Assembly (NCBI RefSeq): GCF_015832195.1 | Contig: NC_052021.1 | Span: 1 to 64,000, forward strand | DNA: 64,000 bases | Origin: Motacilla alba alba | Lineage: Eukaryota > Chordata > Aves > Passeriformes > Motacillidae | Direction: 5' to 3' | In this document: piece by piece, positions 10,488-23,042 of the stretch | Layout of the letters: each line of letters opens with the position of its first letter | How positions within the stretch are numbered: the first letter of the stretch is position 1 | The notes under the pieces: generated by a model | Told to the model about the DNA's origin: nothing | Databases searched by the model: none | The model's input: only the letters and a program-made list of their open reading frames with translations | Made by a program: the position numbers and the translations under genes

Positions 10488-13400
10488 CAGCCTGAGTTGG
10501 TAGAGGTGGCAGCTTGTCCCTGGGCGGCATCTTGATATTCGTGGAAATCCAGCAAGCAGCCGGCCCCTGAGGAACAAGGCCCTACCTGGTACAGAGAAAG
10601 GCTTCTTCCCGGGGAAACAAAACCCACCACCCCACGTTCCTGGTCTCAGTTTACAGAGCTGGGTGGGCACACTCAAAGCAACCCGAATTGGCACAGGTGG
10701 CAGCTTGTCCCTGGGCGGCATCTTCAGATTCGTGGAAATCCTGCAGGTAGCCTGCCCCTGAGGAACAAGGCCCTACCTGGAACTGACAAAAACTTCTGCC
10801 CGGAGAAACAAAACCCACAACCCCACGTTCCTCGTCTCAGTCTGCAGAGATCCATGGGCACTCTCAAAGCAGCCCGGTTTGGCACAGGTGGCAGCTTGTC
10901 CCTGGGCGGCACCTTGATATTCGTGGAAATCCAGCAGGCTGCCGGCCCAGAAGGCCCGAGGGCCTACCTGATAATGCAAATGATTCTGCCCAAGGAGACA
11001 AAACCCACCAGCCCACGTTCCTGGTCTCAGTTTGCAGAGCTCCATGGGCACTCTCAAAGCAGCCCGAGTTGGCATGGGTGGCAGCTTGTCCCTGGGCGGC
11101 ACCTTGATATTCGTGGAAATCCAGGAGGCAGACGGCCCGTGAGGAACAAGGCCGTACCTGGTACTGCAAATGCTTCTGCCAAGGAAAACAAAACCCACCA
11201 GCCCACGTTCCTGGTCTCAATTTACAGAGCTCCGTGGGCACGCTCAAAGCAGCACGAGTTGGCACAGGTGGCAGCTTGTCCCTGGGCGGCATCATCAGAT
11301 TCGCGGAAATCCAGCAAGCAGCCGGCCCGGAAGGTCCGAGGGCCTACCTGGTACTGCAAATGATTCTGCCCGGGAAAACAAAATCCACCACCCCACATTC
11401 CTGCTCTGATTCTGTAGATCTCCATGGGCACTCTCAAAGAACCTGAGTCGGGACAGGTGGCAGCTTGTCCCTGGGTGGCACCTTGATATTCGTGGAAATC
11501 CAGCAAGCAGCCGGCCCGTGAGGGACAAAGCCCTACCTGGTAAAGAGAAAGGCTTCTGCCCGGGGAAACAAAACCCACCAGCCCACGTTCCTGGTCTCAG
11601 TTTACAGAGCTACGTGGGCACGCTCAAAGCTGCCGGAGTTGGCACATGTGGCAGCTACTCCCTGGGCGGCATCTTCAGATTCGTGGAAATCCAGCAGGCA
11701 GCCGGCCAGACAAGGCCGAGGGCCTACCTGGTATTGTCACTGGCTTCTGCCTGGGGAAACAAAACCCACCAGCCCACGTTCCTGGTCTCATTTTACAGAG
11801 ATCCATGGGCACTCTCAAAGCAGCCCGAGTTGGCACAGGTGGCAGCTTCTCCCTCGGCGGCACCATGATATTCGTGGAAATCCAGCAGGCAGACTGCCGG
11901 TGAGGAACAAGGCCCTACCTGGTACTGACAAAGGCTTACGCCTGGGAAAACAAAACCCACCAGCCCACGTTCCTGGTCTCAGTTTGCAGAGCTCCGTGGG
12001 AACTCTCAAAGCAGCCTGAGTTGGCACGAGTGGCAGCTTGTCCCTGGGCGGAATCTTGATATTCGTGGAAATCCAGCAATAAGCCGGCCCCTGAGGAACA
12101 AGGCCCTACCTGGTACTGACAAAGGCTTCTGCCCGGGAAAACAAAACTCAGCCCCCCATGTTCCTGGTCTCAGTTTGCAGAGATCTGTGGGCAATCTCAA
12201 AGCAGCCTGAGTTGGCAGAGGTGGCAGCTTGTCCCTGGGCGGCATCTTGATATTCGTGGAAATCCAGCAGGCAGACGGACCCAAAGGGCCGAGGGCCGAC
12301 ATGGTACACAGAAAGGCTTCTGCCTGGGGAAACAAAACCCACCAACCCACGTTCCTGGTCTCAGTTTGTAGAGATCCATGGGCACTCTCAAAGCAGCCCG
12401 AGTTGGAACAGGTGGAAGCTTGTCCCTGGGCGGCATCTTCAGATTCGTGGAAATACAGCAAGCGGCCTAACCATAAGAAAAAGGGGCCTGCCTAGTTCTA
12501 ACCAAGGCTTCTGCCCAGGGAAACAAAACCCACCAGCCCACGTTCCTGGTCTGTTTGCAGCACTCTGTGGGAACTCTCAAGGCAGCCCGAGTTGGCACGG
12601 GTGGCAGCTTGTCCCTGGGCGGCATCATCAGATTCGCGGAAATCCAGCAAGCAGCCGGCCCGGAAGGTCCGAGGGCCTACCTGGTACTGCAAATGATTCT
12701 GCCCGGGAAAACAAAATCCACCACCCCACATTCCTGCTCTGATTCTGTAGATCTCCATGGGCACTCTCAAAGAACCTGAGTCGGGACAGGTGGCAGCTTG
12801 TCCCTGGGTGGCACCTTGATATTCGTGGAAATCCAGCAAGCAGCCGGCCCGTGAGGGACAAAGCCCTACCTGGTAAAGAGAAAGGCTTCTGCCCGGGGAA
12901 ACAAAACCCACCAGCCCACGTTCCTGGTCTCAATTTACAGAGCTACGTGGCCACGCTCAAAGCTGCCGGAGTTGGCACATGTGGCAGCTACTCCCTGGGC
13001 GGCATCTTCAGATTCGTGGAAATCCAGCAGGCAGCCGGCCAGACAAGGCCGAGGGCCTACCTGGTATTGTCACTGGCTTCTGCCTGGGGAAAAAAAACCC
13101 ACCACCCCACGTTCCTGGTCTCATTTTACAGAGATCCATGGGCACTCTCAAAGCAGCCCGAGTTGGCACAGGTGGCAGCTTCTCCCTCGGCGGCACCATG
13201 ATATTCGTGGAAATCCAGCAGGCAGACTGCCGGTGAGGAACAAGGCCCTACCTGGTACTGACAAAGGCTTACGCCTGGGAAAACAAAACCCACCAGCCCA
13301 CGTTCCTGGTCTCAGTTTGCAGAGCTCCGTGGGAACTCTCAAAGCAGCCTGAGTTGGCACGAGTGGCAGCTTGTCCCTGGGCGGAATCTTGATATTCGTG

Positions 13401-13766
13401 GAAATCCAGCAATAAGCCGGCCCCTGAGGAACAAGGCCCTACCTGGTACTGACAAAGGCTTCTGCCCGGGAAAACAAAACTCAGCCCCCCACGTTCCTGG
13501 TCTCAGTTTGCAGAGATCTGTGGGCAATCTCAAAGCAGCCTGAGTTGGCAGGGGTGGCAGCTTGTCCCTGGGCGGCATCTTGATATTTGTGGAAATCCAG
13601 CAGGCAGACGGACCCAAAGGGCCGAGGGCCGACATGGTACACAGAAAGGCTTCTGCCTGGGGAAACAAAACCCACCAACCCACGTTCCTGGTCTCAGTTT
13701 GTAGAGATCCATGGGCACTCTCAAAGCAGCCCGAGTTGGAACAGGTGGAAGCTTGTCCCTGGGTGG
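10488..13766 (+). repeat. Long block, copy 2 of the 55-monomer-offset repeat
   Basis: Matches 1-3280 with offset 10,487, changing to 10,486 after a one-base A-run difference near 13090. Unlike copy 1, the sequence after 13766 continues through the CCTAACCATAAG monomer into a further partial 7-monomer unit, so this locus holds at least one more partial unit than the first. Confidence 0.93.
11272..12604 (+). repeat. 7-monomer HOR unit, copy a of second locus
   Basis: Equivalent of 785-2117 shifted by 10,487, with the same ordered variants (ATCATCAGATTCGCGG, CTGATTCTGTAGATCTCC, GGTAAAGAGAAAGG and CCTAACCATAAG). Confidence 0.9.
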
Positions 13767-13936
13767 CATCTTCAGATTCGTGGAAATACAGCAAGCGGCC
13801 TAACCATAAGAAAAAGGGGCCTGCCTAGTTCTAACCAAGGCTTCTGCCCAGGGAAACAAAACCCACCAGCCCACGTTCCTGGTCTGTTTGCAGCACTCTG
13901 TGGGAACTCTCAAGGCAGCCCGAGTTGGCACGGGTG
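12605..13936 (+). repeat. 7-monomer HOR unit, copy b of second locus
   Basis: Here the unit is complete, unlike its counterpart at 2118-3280. It runs through the CCTAACCATAAG monomer near 13801 and the GGTCTGTTTGCAGCACTCTG monomer end near 13881. One visible difference is GGGTGGCATC near 13763 where copy a has GGGCGGCATC. Confidence 0.88.
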
Positions 13937-14310
13937 GCAGCTTGTCCCTGGGCGGCATCATCAGATTCGCGGAAATCCAGCAGGCAGCCGGCCCAGAAGG
14001 GCCGAGGGCCTACCTGGTACTGCAAATGATTCTGCCCGGGAAAACAAAACCCACAAACCCCACATTCCTGGTCTCAGTCTGCAGAGATCGATGGGCACTC
14101 TCAAAGCAGCCCGAGTTGGCACGGGTGGCAGCTTGTCCCTGGGCGGCATCTTCAGATTCGTGGAAATCCAGCAAGCAGCCGGCCCGTGAGGGACAAAGCC
14201 CTACCTGGTAAAGAGAAAGGCTTCTGCCCGGGGAAACAAAACCCACCAGCCCACGTTCCTGGTCTCAGTTTACAGAGCTACGTGGCCACGCTCAAAGCTG
14301 CCGGAGTTGG
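13937..14310 (+). repeat. 7-monomer HOR unit, third partial and diverged copy
   Basis: It starts with the same ATCATCAGATTCGCGG monomer and keeps GTGAGGGACAAAGCCC and GGTAAAGAGAAAGG in order. Several sites are replaced by ordinary forms: CCAGAAGGGCCGAGG in place of CCGGAAGGTCCGAGG, and CTGCAGAGATCGATGGG in place of CTGTAGATCTCCATGGG. This suggests patchy conversion or an older copy. Confidence 0.75.
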
Positions 14311-17300
14311 CACAGGTGGCAGCTTGTCCCTGGGCGGCATCTTGGTATTCATGGATATCCAGCAAGCAGTCGACCAAAGAAGGCTGAGGGCCTACCTGGT
14401 ATTGACAATGGCTTCGCCCTAGGGAAACAAAACCCACCACCCCACGTTCCTGGTCTCAGATTTCAGAGCTCCATGGGCACTCTCAAAGCAGCGTGAGTGT
14501 GCACAGGTGGTAGTTTGTCCCTGGGCCGCATCTTGATATTCGTGGAAATCCAGCAGGCAGACTGCCTGTGAGGAACAAGGCCCTACCTGGAACTGACAAA
14601 GGCTTCTGTCCGGAGAAACAAAACCCACAAGCCCACGTTCCTGGTCTCAGTCTGCAGAGATCCATGGGCACTCTCAAAGCAGCCCGAGTTGACACAGGTG
14701 GCAGCTTGTCCCTGGGCGGCACCTTGATCTTCGTGGAAATCCAGCAGGCAGACGGCCCCGCTGGGCCGAGGGCCTAAGTTGTACTGCAAATGATTCTGCC
14801 CGGGGAAACAAAATTCGCCACCCCACATTCCTGGTCTCAGTCTGCAGAGCTCCATGGGCACTCTCAAAGCAGCACGAGTTGGCACGGGTGACAGCTTGTC
14901 CCTGGGCGGCACCTTGATATTCGTGGAAATCCAGCAGGCTGCCGGCCCAGAAGGGCCGAGGGCCTACCTGATAATGCAAATGCTTCTGCCCAAGGTGACA
15001 AAACCCACCAGCCCTCGTTCCTGGTCTCAGTCTGCAGAGATCCATGGGCACTCTCAAAGCAGCCCGAGTTGACACAGGTGGCAGCTTGTCCCTGGGCGGC
15101 ATCTTGATATTCGTGGAAATCCAGCTGGCAGCCTGCCCCTGAGGAAGAAGGCCCTACCTGGTACTGACAAAGGCTTATGGCTGGAAAAACAAAACCCACC
15201 AGCCCACGTTCCTGGTCTCAGTTTACAGAGCTCCATGGGCACGCTCAAAGCTGCCCGAGTAGGCACAGGTGGCATCTTGTCCCTGGGCGGCATCTTGATA
15301 TTCGTGGAAATCCAGCAGGCTACCGGACCAGAAGGCCCGAGGGCCTACCTGATACTGACAAAGGCTTCTGCCCAAGGAGACAAAACCCACCAGCCCACGT
15401 TCCTGGTCTCAGTTTGCTGAGCTCCGTAGGCACTCTCAAAGCAGCCCGAGTTGGCACAGGTGGCAGCTTGTCCCTGGGCGGCACCTTGATCGTCGTGGAA
15501 ATCCAGCAGGCTGACGGCCCGTGAGGAACAAGGCCCTACCTGGTACTGAAAAAGGCTTCTGGCTGGGGAAACAAAACCCACCACTCCACGTTCCTGGTCT
15601 CAATTTACAGAGCTCCGTGGGAACTCTCAAAGCAGCCCGAGTTGGCACAGGTGGCAGCTTGTCCCTGGGCGGCATCTTCAGATTCATGGAAATCCAGCAG
15701 GCAGACGGCCCCGAAGGGCCGAAGGCCTACCGGGTACTGCAAATGATTCTGCCCGCGGAAACAAAACCCACCACCCCACATTCCTCGTCTCAGTCTCCAG
15801 AGCTCCATGGGCACTCTCAAAGCAGCCCGAGTTGGCTCAGGTGGCAGCTTGTCCCTGGGCCGCACCTTGATATTCGTGGAAATCCAGCAGGCTGCCGGCC
15901 CCAAAGGGCCGAGGGCCTACCTGATAATGCAAATGCTTCTGCCCAAGGTGACAAAACCCAGCAGCCCACGTTCCTGGTCTCAGTTTGCAGAGCTCCATGG
16001 GCACTCTCAAAGCAGCCCGAGTTGGCACGGGTGGCAGCTTGTCCCTGGGCGGCATCTCGATATTCGTGGAAATCCAGCCGGCAGCCTGCCCCTGAGGAAC
16101 AAGGCCCTACCTGGTACTGCAAAGGCTTCTGCCAAGGAAAACAAAACCCACCAGCCCACGTTCCTGGTCTCAGTTTGCAGAGATCGATGGGCAGTCTCAA
16201 AGGAGCCCGAGTCAGCACGGGTGGCAGCCTCTCCGTGGGCAGCATCTTGATATTCGTGGAAATCCAGCTGGCATACGGACCCGAAGGTCCAAGGGCCTAC
16301 CTGCTACAGACAAAGCCTTCTGCCCGGGGAAACAAAACCCAGCAGCCCACGTTCCTGGTCTCAGTTTGCAGAGATCCGTGTGCACTCTCAAAGCAGCCCG
16401 AGTTGGCACAGGTGGCAGCTTGTCCCTGGGAAGCATCTTCAGATTTGTGGAAATCCAGCAGGCAGCCGTCCCGTGAGGAACAAGGCCCTAACTGGTACTG
16501 ACAAAGGCTTACGCCTGGGAAAACGAAAACCCACCAGCCCACGTTCCTGGTCTCAGTTTGCAGAGATACGTGGGAGCTCTCAAAGCAGCCGGAGTTGGCA
16601 CGGGTGGCAGCTTGCCCCTGGGCGGCATCTTGATATTTGTGGAAATCCAGCAGGCACCGGCAACAAAAGGCCGAGGGCCTACCTGGTATTGACAATGGCT
16701 TCGTCCTAGGGAAACAAAACCCACCACCCCACGTTCCTGGTCTCAGTTTGTGGAGCTCCATGGGCACTCTCAAAGCAGCCCGAGTTGGCGCAGGTGGCAG
16801 CTTGTCCCTGGGCGGCATCTTCAGATTCGTGGAAATCCAGCTGGCAGCCGGCCCGTGAGGAACAAGACCCTACCTGGTACAGAGAAAATCTTCGGCCTCG
16901 AAAAACAAAACCCACCAGCCCACGTTCCTGGTCTCAGTTTACAGATATCCGTGTGCACTCTCAAAGCAGCCCGAGTTGGCACGGGTGGCAGCTTGTCCCT
17001 GGGCGGCACCTTCATATTCGTGGAAATCCAGCAAGCAGCCGTCCCGTGAGGAACAAGGCGCTACCTAGTACTGAAAAAGGCTACTGCCCGGGGAAACAAA
17101 ACCCACCAGCCCACGTTCCTGGTCTCAGTTTGCAGAGCTCCGTGGGAACTGTCAAAGCAGCCCGAGTTGGCACGGGTGGCAGATTGTCCCTGGGCGGCAT
17201 CTTGATATTCGTGGAAATCCAGCAGGCAGACTACCCCTGAGGAACAAGGCCCGACCTGGTACTGACAAAGGCTTCTGCCCGGAGAAAAAAAAACCCACCA

Positions 17301-20300
17301 CCCCACGTTTATGGTCTCAGTTTTCAGAGCTCCGTGGGTACTCGCAAAGCAGCCCGAGTTGGCACGGGTGGCAGATTGTCCCTGGGCGGCATCTTGATAT
17401 TCGTGGAAATCCAGCCGGCAGCCTGCCCCTGAGGAACAGGGGCCTACCTGGTACTGCAAATGCTTCTGCCTGGGGAAACAAAACCCACCAGCCCACGTTC
17501 CTGGTCTCAGTTTGCAGAGATCCATGGGCAGCCTCAAAGCAGCCTGAGTTGGCACGGGTGGCAGCTTCTCCGTGGGCAGCATCTTGATATTTGTGGAAAT
17601 CCAGCTGGCATACCGACCCGAAGGGCCAAGGGCCTACCTGGTATTGACAAAGCCTTCTGCCCGGGGAAACAAAACCCACCAGCCCACGTTCCTGGTCTCA
17701 GTTTGCAGAGATCCGTGTGCATTCTCAAAGCAGCCCGAGTTGGCACAGGTGGCCGCTTGTCCCTGTGCAGCATCTTAAGAGTCATGGAAATCCAGGCGGC
17801 AGCCTGCCCCTGAGGAACAAGGCCCTACCTGGTACAGACAAAGGCTTCTGTCCGGGAAAAGAAAACCCACCACCCCACGTTCCTGCTCTCAGTTTACAGA
17901 GCTCCATGGGCACTCTCAAAGCAGCCCGAGTTGGCAAGGGTGGCAGCTTGTCCATGGGCGGCACCTTGATATTCGTGGAAATCCAGCAGTCAGCCGGCCC
18001 CGAAGGGCCGAGGGCGAACATGGTACACAGAAAGGCTTCTGCCTGGGGAAACAAAACCCACCACCACACGTTCCTGGTATCAGTTTGCAGTGCTCCATGG
18101 GCACTCTCAAAGCAGCACGAGTTGGCACGGGTGGCAGCTTCTCCGTGGGCAGCATCTTGATATTTGTGGAAATCCAGCTGGCATACCGACCCGAAGGGCC
18201 AAGGGCCTACCTGGTACTGACAAAGCCTTCTGCCCGGGGAAACAAAACCCACCAGCCCACGTTCCTGGTCTCAGTTTGCAGAGATCCGTGTGCATTCTCA
18301 AAGCAGCCTGAGTTGGCACAGGTGGCCGCTTGTCCCTGGGCAGCATCTTCAGATTCATGGAAATCCAGCCGGCAGCCGGCCCGTGAGGAACAAGGCCCTA
18401 CCTGGTACAGACAAAGGCTTCTGCCCGGGGAAACACAACCCACCACCACACGTACCTGGTCTCAGTTTGCAGTGCTCCATGGGCACTCTCAAAGCAGCAC
18501 GAGTTGGCACAGGTGGCAGCTTGTCCCTGGGCGGCATCTTGATATTCGTGGAAATCCAGCTGGCAGACGGACCCGATGGGCCGAGGGCCTACCTGGTACT
18601 GCAAATGCTTCTGCCCAAGGAGACAAAACCCACCACCACACGTTCCTGTTCTGAGTTTACACTGGTCTGTGAGCACTCTCAAAGCAGCCCGAGTTGGCAC
18701 AGGTGGCAGCTTGTCCCTGGGCGGCATCTTCAGATTCGTGGAAATCCAGCAGGCTGCCGGCCACAAAAGGCCGAGGACCTACCTGGTATTGACAATGGCT
18801 TCGTCCTAGGGAAACAAAACCCACCAGCCCACGTTCCTGGTCTCAGTTTGCAGAGATCGATGGGCAGTCTCAAAGCAGCCCGAGTTAGCACGGGTGGCAG
18901 CTTCTCCTTGGGCAGCATCTTGATATTCGTGGAAATCCAGCTGGCATACGGACCCGAAGGTCCAAGGGCCTACCTGGTACTGACAAAGGCTTCTGCCCGG
19001 GGAAACAAAACCCACCAGCCCACGTTCCTGGTCTCAGTTTGCAGTGATCCGTGTGCACTCTCAAAGCAGCCCGAGTTGGCACAGGTGGCACCTTGTCCCT
19101 GGGAAGCATCTTCAGATTCGTGGAAATCCAGCAGGCAGCCGTCCCGTGAGGAACAAGGCCCTACCTGGTACAGACAAAGGCTTCTGCCCGGGGAAACAAA
19201 ACCCACCAGCCCACGTTCCTGGTCTCAGTTTACAGAGATCCGTGTGCACTCTCAAAGCAGTCCGAGTTGGCACGGGTGGCAGCTTGTCCCTGGGCGGCAC
19301 CTTGATATTCGTGGAAATCCAGCAAGCAGCCGTCCCGTGAGGAAAAAGGCGCTACCTAGTACTGACAAAGGCTTCTGCCCGGGGAAACAAAACCCACCAG
19401 CCCACGTTCCTGGTCTCAGTTTTCAGAGCTCCGTGGGAACTGTCAAAGCAGCCCGAGTTGGCACGGGTGGCAGATTGTCCCTGGGCGGAATCTTGATATT
19501 CGTGGAAATCCAGGAGGCAGCCTGCCCCTGAGGAACAAGGCCCTACCTGGTACAGACAAAGGCTTCTGTCCTGGAAAACAAAACCCACCACACCACGTTC
19601 CTGGTCTCAGGTTACAGAACTCCATGGGCACTCTCAAAGCAGCCCGAGTTGGCAAGGGTGGCAGCTTGTCCCTGGGCGGCACCTTGATATTCGTGGAAAT
19701 CCAGCAGGCAGCCGGCCACAAATGGCCGAGGGCCTACCTGGTATTGACAATGGCTTCGTCCTAGGGAAACAAAACCCACCACCCCACGTTCCTGGTCTCA
19801 GTTTGCAGAGATCCATGGGCACGCTCAAAGCAGCCCGAATTGACACAGGTGGTAGCTTGTCCCTGGGCGGCAACTTGATATTCATGGAAATCCAGGAGGC
19901 AGCCTGCCCCTGAGGAACAAGGCCCTACCTGGTACTGACAAAGGCTTCTGCCCGGGAAAACTTAACTCACCACTCCACGTTCCTGGTCTCAGTTTGCAGA
20001 GCTCCATGGGCACTCTCAAAGCAGCCCGGAGAGGCAGAGGCGGCTGCTTGTCCCTGGGTGGCATCTTGATATTCGTGGAAATGCAGCAGGCTGCCGGCCC
20101 AGAAGGGTCGAGGGACTACCTGGTACTGCAAATGCTTCTGCCCAAGGAGACAAAACCCACCAGCCCACGCTCCTAGTCTCAGTTTGCAGAGCTCCATGGG
20201 CACTCTCAAAGCAGCCCGAGTTGGCACCGGTGGCAGCTTGTCCCCGAGTGGCATATTCAGATTCGTGGAAATCCAGCAGGCAGCCGGCCACAAAAGGCCG

Positions 20301-20754
20301 AGGGCCTACCTGGTATTGACAATGGCTTCGTCCTAGGGAAACAAAACCCACCAGCCCACGTTCCTGGTCTCAGTTTGCAGAGATCCATGGGCACTCTCAA
20401 AGCAGCCCGAGTTGGCGCAGGTGGCAGCTCGTCCCTGGGCGGCATCTTGATATTCGTGGAAATCCAGCCGGCAGCCTGCCCCTGAGGAACAAGGCGCTAC
20501 CTAGTACTGACAAAGGCTTCTGCCCGGGAAAACAAAACTCAGCACCCCACGTTCCTGGTCTCAGTTTGCAGAGCTCCATGGGCACTCTCAAAGCAGCCCG
20601 AGTTGGCACGGGTGGCAGCTTGTCCCTGGGGGGCATCTTCAGATTCGTGGAAATCCAGCAGGCAGCCTACCCCTGAGGAACAAGGCCCGACCTGGTACTG
20701 ACAAAGGCTTCTGCCTGGGGAAACAAAACCCACCACCCCACGTTACTGGTCTCA
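14311..20754 (+). repeat. Least ordered part of the array (mosaic of subtypes)
   Basis: About 34 monomers with no long near-identical partner. Short motifs recur. The pair CAGCTTCTCCGTGGGCAGC plus GGCATACCGACCCGAAGG appears near 17561 and 18134 (573 bp, three monomers apart), with relatives near 16225 and 18897. A run of about two monomers with GAGATCCGTGTGCACTC and AAGCAGCCGTCCCG recurs about 2,291 bp apart (near 16940 and 19231). A frame without stops spans 18290-19531 (413 codons) on the plus strand, but it crosses successive monomers in different frames and is not a gene. Confidence 0.85.
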
Positions 20755-21515
20755 GTTTGCAGAGATCCATGGGCACTCACAAAGCAGCCCGACTTGGCAC
20801 AGGTGGCAGCTTGTCCCTGGGCGGCAACTCGATATTCATGGAAATCCAGGAGGCAGCCTGCCCCTGAGGAACAAGGCCCTACCTGGTACTGACAAAGGCT
20901 TCTGCCTGGGGAAACAAAACCCACCACCCCACGTTTACGGTCTCAGTTTTCAGAGCTCCGTGGGAACTCTCAAAGCAGCCCGAGTTGGCACGGGTGGCAG
21001 ATTGTCCCTGGGCGGCATCTTGATATTCGTGGAAATCCAGCCGGCAGCCTGCCCCTGAGGAACAGGGGCCTACCTGGTAATGCAAATGCTTCTGCCAAGG
21101 AAAACAAAACCCACCAGCCCACGTTCCTGGTCTCAGTTTGCAGAGATCCATGGGCACTCTCAAAGCAGCCTGAGTTGGCACGGGTGGCAGCTTCTCCGTG
21201 GGCAGCATCTTGATATTTGTGGAAATCCAGCTGGCATACCGACCCGAAGGGCCAAGGGCCTACTTGGTACTGACAAAGCCTTCTGCCCGGGGAAACAAAA
21301 CCCACCAGCCCACGTTCCTGGTCTCAGTTTGCAGAGATCCGTGTGCATTCTCAAAGCAGCCCGAGTTGGCACAGGTGGCCGCTTGTCCCTGGGCAGCATC
21401 TTCAGATTCATGGAAATCCAGCCGGCAGCCGGCCCGTGAGGAACAAGGCCCTACCTGGTACAGACAAAGGCTTCTGCCCGGGGAAACAAAACCCACCAGC
21501 CCACGTTCCTGGTCT
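20755..21515 (+). repeat. 8-monomer-offset block, copy 1
   Basis: Four monomers repeated at 22282-23042 (offset 1,527 bp, eight monomers). Shared variants are GGCAACTCGATATTCATGG, CAGCTTCTCCGTGGGCAGC and the GCATACCGACCCGAAGG form. The copies differ at more sites than the long blocks elsewhere, for example GGTAATGCAAATGC against GGTACTGCAAATGC, so this exchange looks older. Confidence 0.8.
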
Positions 21516-22281
21516 CAGTTTACAGAGATCCGTGTGCACTCTCAAAGCAGCCCGAGTTGGCACGGGTGGCAGCTTGTTCCTGGGCGGCACCTTGATATTC
21601 GTGGAAATCCAGCAAGCAGCCGTCCCGGGAGGAACAAGGCGCTACCCAGTACTGACAAAGGCTTCTGCCCGGGGAAACAAAACCCACCAGCCCACGTTCC
21701 TGGTCTCAGTTTGCAGAGCTCCGTGGGCACTCTCAAAGCAGCCCGAGTTGGCACGGGTGGCATCTTGTCCCTGGGCGGCATCTTGATATTCGTGGAAATC
21801 CAGCCGGCAGCCTGCCCCTGAGGAACAAGGCCCTACCTGGAGGAGACAAAGGCTTCTGCCCGGGAAAACAAAACCCACCACCCCACGTTCCTGCTCTCAG
21901 TTTACAGAGCTCCATGGGCACTCTCAAAGCAGCCCGAGTTGGCAAGGGTGGCAGCTTGTCCATGGGCGGAACCTTGATATTCGTGGAAATCCAGCAGGCA
22001 GCCGGCCCCGAAGGGCCGAGGGCCAACATGGTACACAGAAAGGCTTCTGCCTGGGGAAACAAAACCCACCACCACACGTTCCTGGTATCAGTTTGCAGAG
22101 CTCCATGGGCACTCTCAAAGCAGCACGAGTTGGCACAGGTGGCAGCTTGTCCCTGGGTGGCATCTTCAGATTCGTGGAAATCCAGCAGGCAGACGGCCAC
22201 AAAAGGCCGAGGACCTACCTGGTATTGACAATGGCTTCGTCCTAGGGAAACAAAACCCACCAGCCCACGTTCCTGCTCTCA
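21516..22281 (+). repeat. Monomers between the 8-monomer-offset copies
   Basis: Four monomers of mixed subtype. One, near 22020, has GCCAACATGGTACACAG, a form frequent in the right part of the array. Only satellite is present. Confidence 0.8.
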
Positions 22282-23042
22282 GTTTGCAGAGATCCATGGG
22301 CACGCTCAAAGGAGCCCGACTTGGCACAGGTGGCAGCTTGTCCCTGGGCGGCAACTCGATATTCATGGAAATCCAGGAGGCAGCCTGCCCCTGAGGAACA
22401 AGGCCCTACCTGGTAATGACAAAGGCTTCTGCCTGCGGAAACAAAACCCACCACCCCACGTTTATGGTCTCAGTTTTCAGAGCTCCGTGGGAACTCTCAA
22501 AGCAGCCCGAGTTGGCACAGGTGGCAGCTTGTCCCTGGGCGGCATCTTGATATTCGTGGAAATCCAGCCGGCAGCCTGCCCCTGAGGAACAGGGGCCTAC
22601 CTGGTACTGCAAATGCTTCTGCCTGGGGAAACAAAACCCAGCAGCCCACGTTCCTGGTCTCAGTTTGCAGAGATCCATGGGCACTCTCAAAGCAGCCCGA
22701 GTTGGCACGGGTGGCAGCTTCTCCGTGGGCAGCATCTTGATATTTGTGGAAATCCAGCTGGCATACCGACCCGAAGGGCCAAGGGCCTACCTGGTACAGA
22801 CAAAGCCTTCTGCCCGGGGAAACAAAACCCACCACCCCACGTTCCTGGTCTCAGTTTGCAGAGATCCGTGTGCATTCTCAAAGCAGCCCGAGTTGGCACA
22901 GGTGGCCGCTTGTGCCTGGGCAGCATCTTCAGATTCATGGAAATCCAGCCGGCAGCCGGCCAGTGAGGAACAAGGCCCTACCTGGTACAGACAAAGGCTT
23001 CTGCCCGGGGAAACAAAACCCACCAGCCCACGTTCCTGGTCT
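22282..23042 (+). repeat. 8-monomer-offset block, copy 2
   Basis: Counterpart of 20755-21515. The copies separate at the right, where copy 1 continues with TTTACAGAGATCCGTGTGC and this one with TTTGCAGAGCTCCATGGG. Confidence 0.8.

Noticed and set aside
15521..19531. Long open reading frames (326 and 413 codons) as protein-coding genes
   Set aside because: They run through several satellite monomers in changing frames and equally long frames exist on the other strand. The monomer length is not a multiple of three, and single-base indels between copies shift frames freely. There is no sign of selection on codons, splice signals or a start context.
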